The notes: generated by a model not told the origin, from the sequence alone. A stretch of 8,030 bases of DNA from Cyanobacteria bacterium UBA8803 (GCA_003505715.1 DNXU01000538.1:1-8030), one strand, 5' to 3'. Shown: positions 1 through 5,670, counted from the stretch's first letter. Made by a program: numbers and translations.

Positions 1-3
1 CCT

Positions 4-585
4 ATGATTAAGAACGACAGTTGGATTGCTCAAATGGCTGAAAAAGGTATGATTTCACCCTTTGAGCCTAAGTTGGTTCGTCGTGTTGAGCAGGTGCCTG
101 TTCTCTCCTTTGGTCTGAGCAGCTTTGGTTACGATATCCGGCTCTCGCCAGTGGAGTTCCGCATTTTTCGGCATATTCCGGGCACGGTGGTCGATCCTAA
201 AAATTTCAATTCTGAAAACCTAGAGCCAACTAAACTCCATCAGGATCGCCACGGACAATATTTCATCCTACCAGGGCATAGCTATGGTCTGGGTGTAGCA
301 CTAGAACGCCTTGAAGTTCCAGAAAATGTGACTGTGCTGTGTATTGGTAAAAGCACTTATGCCAGAGCAGGGATAATTGCGAATTTGACTCCTGCGGAAG
401 CTGGTTGGCGGGGTCATTTGACCTTAGAGGTTAGCAATAGTTCTCCAGCGGATTGTAGAATCTATGCTAGTGAGGGTATAGTGCAATTGCTGTTTTTTGA
501 GTCAGAACTTTGTGCTGTGACTTACGAACAGCGGCAGGGGAAATATCAAGACCAACCTGAGACGGTTGTATTTCCGAGAGTTTGA
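4..585 (+). CDS. dcd: dCTP deaminase
   Basis: This cytosolic enzyme deaminates dCTP to dUTP, feeding dUMP into thymidylate synthesis. The 193 residues match the usual length of the trimeric dCTP deaminase/dUTPase fold. Visible family motifs are SFGYDIRLS (residues 40-48), GKSTYARAG (115-123, with S117 and R121 in the positions of the nucleotide-binding Ser/Arg of the E. coli RSSLAR motif), and GHLTLEVSNSSP (137-148), in which E142 is the expected catalytic glutamate. The C-terminal YQDQPETVVFPR is the typical nucleotide-capping tail. The GKSTYAR version, with Lys for the first Arg, is a common subclass and not a defect. The start fits the usual 'MIKND-WI' N-terminus, but the ribosome binding site lies outside the window. 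The gene converges on thyX with a 70-bp gap. Whether it also hydrolyses dUTP (bifunctional type) cannot be told from the sequence. Confidence 0.95.
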   Translation: MIKNDSWIAQMAEKGMISPFEPKLVRRVEQVPVLSFGLSSFGYDIRLSPVEFRIFRHIPGTVVDPKNFNSENLEPTKLHQDRHGQYFILPGHSYGLGVALERLEVPENVTVLCIGKSTYARAGIIANLTPAEAGWRGHLTLEVSNSSPADCRIYASEGIVQLLFFESELCAVTYEQRQGKYQDQPETVVFPRV

Positions 586-603
586 TGGTTAGATGAGAGG
601 AAT

Positions 604-619
604 TTTTTTTAACGCAGAG
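604..619 (+). repeat. Left arm of 16-bp inverted repeat flanking thyX
   Basis: TTTTTTTAACGCAGAG, whose exact reverse complement occurs at 1462-1477 on the other side of thyX. The AACGCAGAG core resembles a short dispersed repeat that I recall as frequent in cyanobacterial intergenic DNA; that recollection is not tested here. Confidence 0.75.
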
Positions 620-631
620 GTACGCAGAGGT
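612..631 (+). repeat. Two tandem copies of ACGCAGAGGT
   Basis: Two perfect 10-bp units (612-621 and 622-631) in the gap between the converging dcd and thyX genes. The first unit overlaps the left arm of the inverted repeat that flanks thyX. No terminator hairpin with a T-run was seen for either gene in this gap. Confidence 0.85.
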
Positions 632-655
632 GGCAAGAGAGGTAAATATATATAG

Positions 656-1378
656 TTAGGGGGCTAATTTGGCTTTTCCGAGTCGGTTAGTTTCATACCA
701 ATCCGCTATTTCTGGTGCCCAATTCTGGAAATGAGGCCACATCATTTCGCAGAGTTTTTGAATTTCGAGTTGAGCATTTTTTTTGTTTCTCAGGTCGCAA
801 AAATGTAGGAAAGACCTTAAAGTGAAGCTAACGATAAAGTGCTGGCGGTAATCAAAAGGGAGCTTACCTCTGGCGTGTTCCTCAGACATGCCAGCTTCGA
901 TATCGGCTTTATATCGCTTAGCGGCTTCTAGGCACCACTTCAAATCTTCTTCTCGTGTCCCTTGAGAATAATAGTATCGCTTACCTTGGCGGTCAGCGTA
1001 ATCGCCTACAGGACGTAAGTAGAAAACATCTTCTATATCTTTCTTGCCTTCTAGTATTTCTATAAATTGATTACCTGTATAGCGAAATGACTGCACGTCA
1101 AAGGATACACCAATCCGGTGAGTGCGAGCTTGTTGCATGACACTGTGGGGGAAGTAGCCACAGTTAAATACAATTTGTACGTGTTCTAAGGGGCCATAAT
1201 GTCCCCGATCGCCTGCTAGAAGGCGCTTAACAATAATCTCACCGCATTGTGACTCTGAAGGCCAAGAGTCCCGCTCATCAAATACGAATGCCTCAGTATA
1301 GTCTTGGTGAAGGGCAGCATAAATCACCTGTTGAGGATTTGGTGTTTTGGCAATTACTTCTACTCGAAATCGCTTCAT
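656..1378 (-). CDS. thyX: Flavin-dependent thymidylate synthase ThyX
   Basis: ThyX methylates dUMP to dTMP using methylenetetrahydrofolate, with FAD/NADPH as reductant, in place of the classical ThyA. The 240 residues are typical. Visible family features: GHYGPLEH (59-66), corresponding to the conserved GHxxPxEH stretch; the signature ARTHRIGVSFDVQSFRY (84-100); ARGKLP (169-174); and LRSFLHFCDLRNKKNAQLEIQ (187-207), holding dUMP-binding arginines R188 and R197. The signature differs from the RHR-x7-S textbook form: the first Arg is T86 and there are eight residues between R88 and S97. This looks like the variant class also found in viral and cyanobacterial enzymes. Start is ATG; no good Shine-Dalgarno is visible. 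The 132-bp upstream gap and the hairpin after the preceding gene suggest its own promoter, which I could not locate. Confidence 0.95.
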   Translation of the reverse strand: MKRFRVEVIAKTPNPQQVIYAALHQDYTEAFVFDERDSWPSESQCGEIIVKRLLAGDRGHYGPLEHVQIVFNCGYFPHSVMQQARTHRIGVSFDVQSFRYTGNQFIEILEGKKDIEDVFYLRPVGDYADRQGKRYYYSQGTREEDLKWCLEAAKRYKADIEAGMSEEHARGKLPFDYRQHFIVSFTLRSFLHFCDLRNKKNAQLEIQKLCEMMWPHFQNWAPEIADWYETNRLGKAKLAP

Positions 1379-1461
1379 TTGATATCACTAAAATTTTTTA
1401 ACTGGAGGGTAGTGGCTACTATCTGAGCAACCTTTCATATCCTTTCCGCTCTCTAAAAAAA

Positions 1462-1477
1462 CTCTGCGTTAAAAAAA
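1462..1477 (-). repeat. Right arm of 16-bp inverted repeat flanking thyX
   Basis: Exact reverse complement of 604-619. Its A-run (T-run on the minus strand) also forms the tail of the putative terminator of the gene upstream. No obvious target-site duplication is seen outside the two arms. Confidence 0.75.
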
Positions 1478-1511
1478 CATATTATATCAATGCCCACCGA
1501 TTGGATATAAT
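1471..1511 (-). terminator. Putative intrinsic terminator of the oxidoreductase gene
   Basis: On the minus strand, arms ATTATATCCAAT (1511-1500) and ATTGATATAAT (1491-1481) pair over 11 bp with one bulged base around an 8-nt loop CGGTGGGC. The stem begins in the stop codon. Three bases later comes TTTTTTT (1477-1471). Hairpin plus T-run is terminator-like, but the stem has only one G-C pair, so it is weak and could instead be incidental. Confidence 0.4.
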
Positions 1512-3013
1512 CAAGATGACCAGTCACGTCGCAAGTTAAAAAAGCCTTCTAGGAAATTTTGTAAAGTCTTGTTGCGGCTGAGGCGCTGCCGCTGCCACTC
1601 TAGGGCTGTTTTTTGCAGAACCTCTGACCAAGTGGGGGAAACTTGGGGGAGGTCAGCGATCGCGCTAATCTTAATCTTATACCGCATGGCCAAGGCGATC
1701 GCCCCAATCAATTCACTAGCTTGTTGTCCCACAACCGATGCTCCTAAAATTTCCCCATTGCGGCGCACCACCAGTTTGCAAAACCCGGTAGTTGCTTCCC
1801 ACAGCTGGGCTTGCTCCAAAGTTTTAAAATATTGCCGCAAAACCCAGACATCTTTGCCATGATACCGTCTGGCTTGCCCTTCTCCTATACCCACCCGTGC
1901 TAACTGAGGGTCGGTAAAAATTGTTCGGGGAATACCCCGATAATCCACCTTGAACAGGGGTGCAAATAAAGCATTCTTTAAGGCAATACCGACTTCATAC
2001 TGAGCTACATGGGCTAAGTGATAACCACCTGCCACATCGCCACAAGCGTAGATCCGAGGATTAGTGGTTTGCAGTTTATCATTGAGTTCCAGACCTCCTG
2101 GGGAGAACTTGACTCCCACTCCTTCCAGATTTAAGGATTCAATATGGGGTTGCTGAGAGACAGCCAGTACTATCTCATCCGCTTCAATGGCTCGATTTCC
2201 TGCCTGCACCCACTTTTTATCCTCAATTGCCCTCACCTGAGTCACCGGACTTTGGGTGAGAACTCTAATCCCTTCTGCTTCCAATTGAGCTTGAATTAAG
2301 CGAGACGCCTCTGGATCTTCTTGGGGCAGAATATGAGATTCGCTCACAACCAGGGTAACCTGATAGTTCAGTCGGGCTAAAGTCTGAGCTAATTCAGTAC
2401 CTTGGGCACCCCCACCAATTACCACCCAGTTCACAGGAAATTGAGAGGATGCAGAGGTCGATTTTTCCCTCTCACTCCATCTCTCTTCCTGCCAAATCTG
2501 AGCGGGAGTGAGATAGCCAACGCTGTCTAACCCATCGATATCGGGAATGTGGGGACGGGAGCCTGTGCCAATTAGATAGGATCGCGATCGCAGGCGTCGG
2601 TTATTCACGACAAAGCCGAGGTGAGGGAGTCGGCAAAATTCACCATCCCCAATAATGACATCCACACCTACAGAGGCTAATACGGTGGGAGCAAGTAGTT
2701 CTGAGCAAGTGGAAACCACAGCTTGTGCCCACTGCATGGCCTCATCCAATTGCAGTGATGGGACTGGTTGTGATTTAGTAGAGTCATGAGCTGGAAAGGA
2801 AATTCCCAATGGCGAGGCATGACGTACTTGTTGGAGGACGCTGCTTACATGAGCCATTGCCCGGTTGTAGAGCGCACCCTGACCTAGCCAGTTTATCTGG
2901 TCACGTTGCGGTTCTATCAGAGCAACGCGAGCTTGCAAATGAGCAGCGGCAAGGGCGGCATAAGTACCAGCTTTGCTGCCGCCAATGACAATTAGATCGT
3001 ATTCAACGGTCAT
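1511..3013 (-). CDS. FAD/NAD(P) oxidoreductase of the disulfide reductase family, lacking redox cysteines
   Basis: The 500-residue protein has the full layout of the dihydrolipoamide dehydrogenase/mercuric reductase/glutathione reductase family. There is an N-terminal FAD Rossmann strand YDLIVIGGSKAGTYAA (5-20) with E34, a GTGSRPHIP segment (149-157), an NAD(P) Rossmann motif VVIGGGAQGTELA (197-209), a second FAD motif RIYACGDVAGG (320-330), and the C-terminal dimerisation domain (about 362-475). The CxxxxC pair that should follow the first Rossmann unit is absent: the segment reads NWLGQGALYNRAMAH (41-55). The C-terminal His of the HPTxSE motif is also replaced, giving SPTWSE (459-464). It should therefore bind FAD and a nicotinamide nucleotide but cannot run classical disulfide exchange. 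Its substrate is unknown. About 25 residues after the motif form an Arg-rich tail. ATG start with no clear Shine-Dalgarno. Automated labels such as 'mercuric reductase' would be misleading. Confidence 0.9.
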   Translation of the reverse strand: MTVEYDLIVIGGSKAGTYAALAAAHLQARVALIEPQRDQINWLGQGALYNRAMAHVSSVLQQVRHASPLGISFPAHDSTKSQPVPSLQLDEAMQWAQAVVSTCSELLAPTVLASVGVDVIIGDGEFCRLPHLGFVVNNRRLRSRSYLIGTGSRPHIPDIDGLDSVGYLTPAQIWQEERWSEREKSTSASSQFPVNWVVIGGGAQGTELAQTLARLNYQVTLVVSESHILPQEDPEASRLIQAQLEAEGIRVLTQSPVTQVRAIEDKKWVQAGNRAIEADEIVLAVSQQPHIESLNLEGVGVKFSPGGLELNDKLQTTNPRIYACGDVAGGYHLAHVAQYEVGIALKNALFAPLFKVDYRGIPRTIFTDPQLARVGIGEGQARRYHGKDVWVLRQYFKTLEQAQLWEATTGFCKLVVRRNGEILGASVVGQQASELIGAIALAMRYKIKISAIADLPQVSPTWSEVLQKTALEWQRQRLSRNKTLQNFLEGFFNLRRDWSS

Positions 3014-3324
3014 GAGAGTTGAGATTACTGGATGTTTGAGTCATTGAGCTGTAGCATAAAACTGTCAGAACTGCAATTATAAGGAGGGCATAGGGGGATG
3101 CAGTCTGAAACTAGGGCAGCCTAGTGCAAGAAGGTAGGCGGCAGGCGGGAAGAAAGCTTGTACGGTAAACTTTTTCAATTTTTTTAAATGGTGGGTTCTT
3201 TCCGCCGCGCTGTACTAGGTGAGACTGGCAGAGTAACCATTTGGCAGGTTTTTTCAGAAAAAAGCGATCGCTTTTTCCCTTGAATAAAGTTAGAGTTTAC
3301 TATCAACAATAAAAGGGCAGATAT
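3014..3324. other. Divergent intergenic region, 311 bp
   Basis: This lies between the minus-strand oxidoreductase and the plus-strand repeat protein and should hold promoters for both. On the minus strand there is a TATAAT box at 3081-3076 without a convincing -35. On the plus strand TTGAAT (3280-3285) lies 15 bp before TATCAA (3301-3306), which is a weak match. An 18-bp palindrome built on HIP1 sits at 3259-3276. No gene or RNA was recognised. Confidence 0.5.
3259..3276. other. 18-bp perfect palindrome centred on HIP1
   Basis: AAAAAGCGATCGCTTTTT, located 49-66 bp before the start of the repeat-protein gene. It could be a protein-binding site, or simply a HIP1 with A/T flanks. With no loop it would fold poorly as an RNA hairpin. 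Confidence 0.6.
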
Positions 3325-3675
3325 ATGAAACCACTTTCTATCATAATTATATCTGGAGCTATAGGAATTAGTATTGTTGGAATTCCCAACAGGACAAATC
3401 AAGCAATTGCTGCTTGCCCACCAATAACAGTTCCTCCAGTCGTTCAACCGAATCCCATAAATAATACTCCCATTACAGCTCCCCCCGTCATTCAACCGAA
3501 TTCGATAACTAATACTCCCATCACAGTTCCTCCGGTCGTTCAACCGAATTCGATAACTAATACTCCCATCACAGTTCCCCAAAGCATTAGACCTAATCCT
3601 ATAACCACTACCCCTATAACAGTTCCGCAAGTCGTTCAACCCCCTGCAATCAACAATCCTTTCGTTTGTAATTAG
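3325..3675 (+). CDS. Exported Pro/Thr/Asn-rich protein with five 16-residue repeats
   Basis: I do not recognise this 116-residue protein. The N-terminus (M1-A30) looks like a Sec signal: short basic start, hydrophobic stretch L4-I20, then a polar segment ending AIAA before C31. The whole mature part is five tandem 16-residue units (residues 33-112) close to PITVPPVVQPNSITNT, followed by FVCN. Only two cysteines exist, C31 and C115, bracketing the repeats, so a single disulfide closing the two ends is possible. IAAC also fits a loose lipobox, but it is separated from the hydrophobic core by charged and polar residues, so lipidation is doubtful. The composition suggests an extended, polyproline-like secreted or cell-surface linker. 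AAGGG (3313-3317) lies 7 bp before the ATG. The signal peptide and in-phase repeats argue for a real gene; function unknown. Confidence 0.75.
   Translation: MKPLSIIIISGAIGISIVGIPNRTNQAIAACPPITVPPVVQPNPINNTPITAPPVIQPNSITNTPITVPPVVQPNSITNTPITVPQSIRPNPITTTPITVPQVVQPPAINNPFVCN
3421..3660 (+). repeat. Five tandem 48-bp coding repeats
   Basis: Units begin at 3421, 3469, 3517, 3565 and 3613, each encoding one 16-residue repeat. Units 2 and 3 are the most alike. A perfect 40-bp direct repeat (3491-3530 and 3539-3578) points to a recent duplication. The outer units 1, 4 and 5 are more diverged. Confidence 0.95.
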
Positions 3676-3745
3676 GGCAAAAGGATTTACCCAAATCTGC
3701 TGAGTTGCACCCTTAATACAGAATCAAGGTATGTATTCCTGAAGG

Positions 3746-3758
3746 GGTGGTAACCACC
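3746..3758. other. 13-bp inverted repeat between converging genes
   Basis: GGTGGT and ACCACC around a single A, in the 93-bp gap between the repeat-protein gene and cobD. It could form a short hairpin at the 3' ends of both transcripts, but neither strand has a T-run after it. It is weak as a terminator and its role is unknown. Confidence 0.35.
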
Positions 3759-3768
3759 TGGAAAGCCA

Positions 3769-4872
3769 TTAAAGAATACTCTGCAAAGCGTCTAATAAAC
3801 GTTGGTTCTCAGCTTCTGTGCGTACCGCTACTCGGAAATAGCGATCGCCTAATTCGGGAAAGCTCAAGCAGTCCCGGATTAAAATTTGGCTGTGCTTGAG
3901 CAGGGTTTCCTGAAGTTGGGAACTGGATTGTTGGGATTGCACGAGCAGGAAGTTAGCAGCACTGGGGTAGGGGTGCAATCCCGGTAATTGCTTGAGACCT
4001 TGAAAAAGTTGCGATCGCGCTGGTGGTAGCCAGTTCCAGGTTTGTTGCTGAAATGCTGTATCTTGCACTACAGCTATGGCTGCCGCCGCAGCCAGGGCGT
4101 TTACTGGCCAGGGGTCGCGCCACTGCTGCCAGCGTTGGAGTCGGTCGGGGTGAGCGACACAGTAACCTAGCCGCAGTCCGGGGAGGCTGTAAAACTTGGT
4201 GAGCGATCGCAAAATCACCAAGTTGGGATAGTCTTGCACCACTGGTATTAGACTTTGCTGCTGGTCGGGGGGTAGAAAATCCATAAAGGCTTCATCCACC
4301 ACTACCAGAGCAAATTGGTCTAGGAGAGGCAGGAGGGTCTTGTGGCTCAATAACAAGCCAGTGGGATTGTGCGGGTTATTGAGCAGCAGACCAGTCTTTC
4401 CAATAGGGAGGAGGGAGGAGGGAGGAGGGATGAAGGGAGGAATTATTTTCATCCCTTCGGGGTGAGGGTAGTTGATGATGTCTTGATTGAGCAGGGGGTA
4501 TGCCCTGACCTTGGCATCAAATGCTTTGAGCGCCCGTTGGTAGTCGCTAAAGGCTGGAGTGAGGAGGATTGTTTCCTCCAGTTCTGATAGTTCCCTTGCA
4601 GCCCAAGTTAATAGCTCTGCTGAGCCGTTACCGGGCCTAATCCAGTCGGGGGTCAGAGTCGGGTGTAGCTGACTCAGAGCTGCCCGCAACTGGTTGTAAT
4701 TGGGGTCAGGATAGGAGATCAGGTCTTTGAGTCCCCACTCAATTGCCTTGATCGCACTGCTGGGCGGCCCTAGGGGGTTGATGCTGGCCGAAAAATCAAG
4801 AATGCAGGAAGGGGGACAGCCTGCCAGTGCTGCTGCCCAGGCTAAGTTTCCCCCATGAGTTGGTCGATTCAA
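3769..4872 (-). CDS. cobD: Threonine-phosphate decarboxylase (CobD type)
   Basis: This PLP enzyme of aminotransferase fold type I decarboxylates L-threonine-O-3-phosphate to (R)-1-aminopropan-2-ol phosphate, the linker of the cobamide nucleotide loop. Diagnostic CobD motifs in order: HGGN (6-9), LDFSASINPLGPP (25-37), GNGSAELL (81-88), NNPHNPTG (165-172), VVVDEAFMDFLP (190-201), RSLTKFYSLPGLRLGY (222-237) with K226 as the PLP lysine, PWPVNALAAAAA (254-265), and YFRVAVRTEAENQRLL (345-360) with carboxylate-binding arginine. HisC is the main alternative, but the HGGN/DFSASINPLG start and close similarity to Salmonella CobD favour this call (the homologue is named CobC in some species). The start codon is TTG; an in-frame stop lies two codons upstream and no ATG or GTG precedes HGGN. 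No strong Shine-Dalgarno. It follows hup by 15 bp, so co-transcription is likely. Residues 145-156 are encoded by a heptanucleotide repeat. Confidence 0.92.
   Translation of the reverse strand: MNRPTHGGNLAWAAALAGCPPSCILDFSASINPLGPPSSAIKAIEWGLKDLISYPDPNYNQLRAALSQLHPTLTPDWIRPGNGSAELLTWAARELSELEETILLTPAFSDYQRALKAFDAKVRAYPLLNQDIINYPHPEGMKIIPPFIPPPSSLLPIGKTGLLLNNPHNPTGLLLSHKTLLPLLDQFALVVVDEAFMDFLPPDQQQSLIPVVQDYPNLVILRSLTKFYSLPGLRLGYCVAHPDRLQRWQQWRDPWPVNALAAAAAIAVVQDTAFQQQTWNWLPPARSQLFQGLKQLPGLHPYPSAANFLLVQSQQSSSQLQETLLKHSQILIRDCLSFPELGDRYFRVAVRTEAENQRLLDALQSIL
4406..4441 (+). repeat. Heptanucleotide (STRR-like) repeat inside cobD
   Basis: GGGAGGA occurs three times in tandem (4406-4426), then GGGATGA (4427-4433), one extra A, and another GGGAGGA (4435-4441). 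The 36 bp equal 12 codons and read PPFIPPPSSLLP in cobD, keeping the frame. AGGGATGAA (4426-4434) and TTCATCCCT (4448-4456) also form a 9-bp inverted repeat around 13 bases. Confidence 0.9.
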
Positions 4873-4887
4873 GGATTAAATCTGCCG

Positions 4888-5166
4888 TTATTTTGGCGCA
4901 ACTTTCTCTTTGAACAGCTTACCAGCGGAAAAGGCTGGAACCTTCGTCGCTGGGATTTCCATCTTGTCGCCAGTTTTGGGATTGCGTCCCTCACGGGCTT
5001 TGCGCTCCCGTGATTCAAACGAGCCGAAACCCACCAAGGTCACTTTGTCACCGTCGGAAACGGCTTCCATAATCGCTTCCAACGCTGCCGTTAACACCGC
5101 ATCTGCCTGTTTCTTGGTCACCGTAGCTTTTTCTGCCACTTTATCAACTAATTCGCCCTTGTTCAT
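4888..5166 (-). CDS. hup: HU family nucleoid DNA-binding protein
   Basis: HU is a small basic dimer that bends and compacts DNA non-specifically. The 92-residue length is typical. The helical N-terminus MNKGELVDKVAEKA is followed by the HU signature region VTLVGFGSFESRERKAREGR (42-61), then NPKTG (62-66) with the DNA-intercalating proline P63 at the tip of the beta arm, and a C-terminal SAGKLFKEKV helix. The Arg/Lys-rich arm supports HU over IHF; the absence of a partner gene fits a homodimer. Expression signals are good: AAGGAG seven bases before ATG and a sigma-70-like promoter about 70-100 bp upstream. cobD follows after 15 bp with no terminator visible between them. Confidence 0.97.
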   Translation of the reverse strand: MNKGELVDKVAEKATVTKKQADAVLTAALEAIMEAVSDGDKVTLVGFGSFESRERKAREGRNPKTGDKMEIPATKVPAFSAGKLFKEKVAPK

Positions 5167-5173
5167 GAGGAAT

Positions 5174-5179
5174 CTCCTT
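5174..5179 (-). promoter_or_regulatory. Ribosome binding site of hup
   Basis: AAGGAG on the minus strand, seven bases before the hup ATG. It is the strongest Shine-Dalgarno in the window and fixes the hup start. Confidence 0.85.
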
Positions 5180-5235
5180 TTTGTCTGAATCGCAGACCAA
5201 CTCTCGCTGTCAAATCTGAGTTCGAGAGATGGATG

Positions 5236-5264
5236 ATTTTAATCCTAAGTGCGGGAACTTTCAA
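5236..5264 (-). promoter_or_regulatory. Sigma-70-type promoter of hup (and probably cobD)
   Basis: On the minus strand TTGAAA (5264-5259) is separated by exactly 17 bp from TAAAAT (5241-5236); each hexamer matches the consensus at 5 of 6 positions. Transcription would start near 5229, giving a leader of roughly 60 nt. Confidence 0.7.
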
Positions 5265-5442
5265 CTAAAAATCGCTGAAACATCCGCAGGATCGAAGTTT
5301 CACTGCCATATTCTAAAGTCTGTCAGCCAGATATGGATCGTTGAAAGCTTTAAATTATGTAGATTTCGGCATTTTTGAGTAAAAATACTTAATAATTTTT
5401 GGCCAACGGCACCTAAAAGAGTAGCCTAGTGATACCAATTGG

Positions 5443-5476
5443 TTTGAGGGGGAATTTTGAGGGGGAATAGGGAATA
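5443..5476 (+). repeat. 13-bp tandem duplication plus heptamer pair
   Basis: TTTGAGGGGGAAT occurs twice without a gap (5443-5455, 5456-5468). Its end overlaps two tandem GGGAATA heptamers (5463-5469, 5470-5476). No coding or regulatory role is visible. Confidence 0.85.
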
Positions 5477-5504
5477 GGAGGACAGACCCGATGAGCCTTC
5501 ATAT

Positions 5505-5540
5505 CCAAATCTGGGTTTAATACCAAATCCGAATTTAATA
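5505..5540 (+). repeat. 18-bp imperfect tandem repeat
   Basis: CCAAATCTGGGTTTAATA (5505-5522) is followed directly by CCAAATCCGAATTTAATA (5523-5540); 15 of 18 positions match. Confidence 0.8.
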
Positions 5541-5569
5541 CCGCCTTTTTCAGCAACCAGCACAATCTT

Positions 5570-5598
5570 GTAGAGACATTCCGGCGGAAAGTCTCTAC
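5570..5598. repeat. 29-bp imperfect palindrome of the GTAGAGAC type
   Basis: Arms GTAGAGAC (5570-5577) and GTCTCTAC (5591-5598) pair over 8 bp. After an A/A mismatch, TTCCG and CGGAA extend the stem around a single G. It resembles a dispersed hairpin repeat that I recall as common in cyanobacterial genomes. It lies about 105 bp past the pilQ stop on that transcript, but no T-run follows, so it is not a standard intrinsic terminator. Confidence 0.8.
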
Positions 5599-5670
5599 GA
5601 CTAGACAGGTGGTTATGAGAGCGGATGTAGTATCACTCTCAGAACAAGAGGAAAATCAAAATGATTCTGC

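Larger units (their letters stand above)
1656..4210. repeat. Seven HIP1 octamers (GCGATCGC)
   Basis: Copies start at 1656, 1695, 2584, 3264, 3841, 4011 and 4203. HIP1 is a highly over-represented palindrome in many cyanobacterial genomes. Three are in the oxidoreductase gene, one is intergenic and three are in cobD. None occurs in dcd, thyX, hup or the visible part of pilQ. Confidence 0.9.

Noticed and set aside
604..1477. thyX as cargo of an insertion sequence or transposon
   Set aside because: No transposase and no target-site duplication; the arms look like copies of a short dispersed repeat.
3409..3417. Lipoprotein lipobox (IAAC) in the exported repeat protein
   Set aside because: The cysteine is separated from the hydrophobic core by a polar stretch with an Arg, unlike typical lipoprotein signals; kept only as a possibility.
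3184..3639. Antisense open frame of 151 codons opposite the exported repeat protein
   Set aside because: It mirrors the 48-bp repeats in another frame, has no signal peptide or ribosome binding site, and its tail is random-looking; the plus-strand frame has both a signal peptide and a plausible ribosome binding site.
3421..3660. CRISPR array
   Set aside because: The 48-bp units are contiguous without spacers and stay in one reading frame; they are coding tandem repeats.
4910..5188. 92-codon frame antisense to hup
   Set aside because: Exact shadow of the HU gene; the HU frame has an unmistakable family signature and strong expression signals.
5570..5598. Intrinsic terminator of pilQ
   Set aside because: The hairpin is good but no T-run follows on the minus strand and it lies about 105 bp from the stop; better described as a dispersed palindromic repeat.
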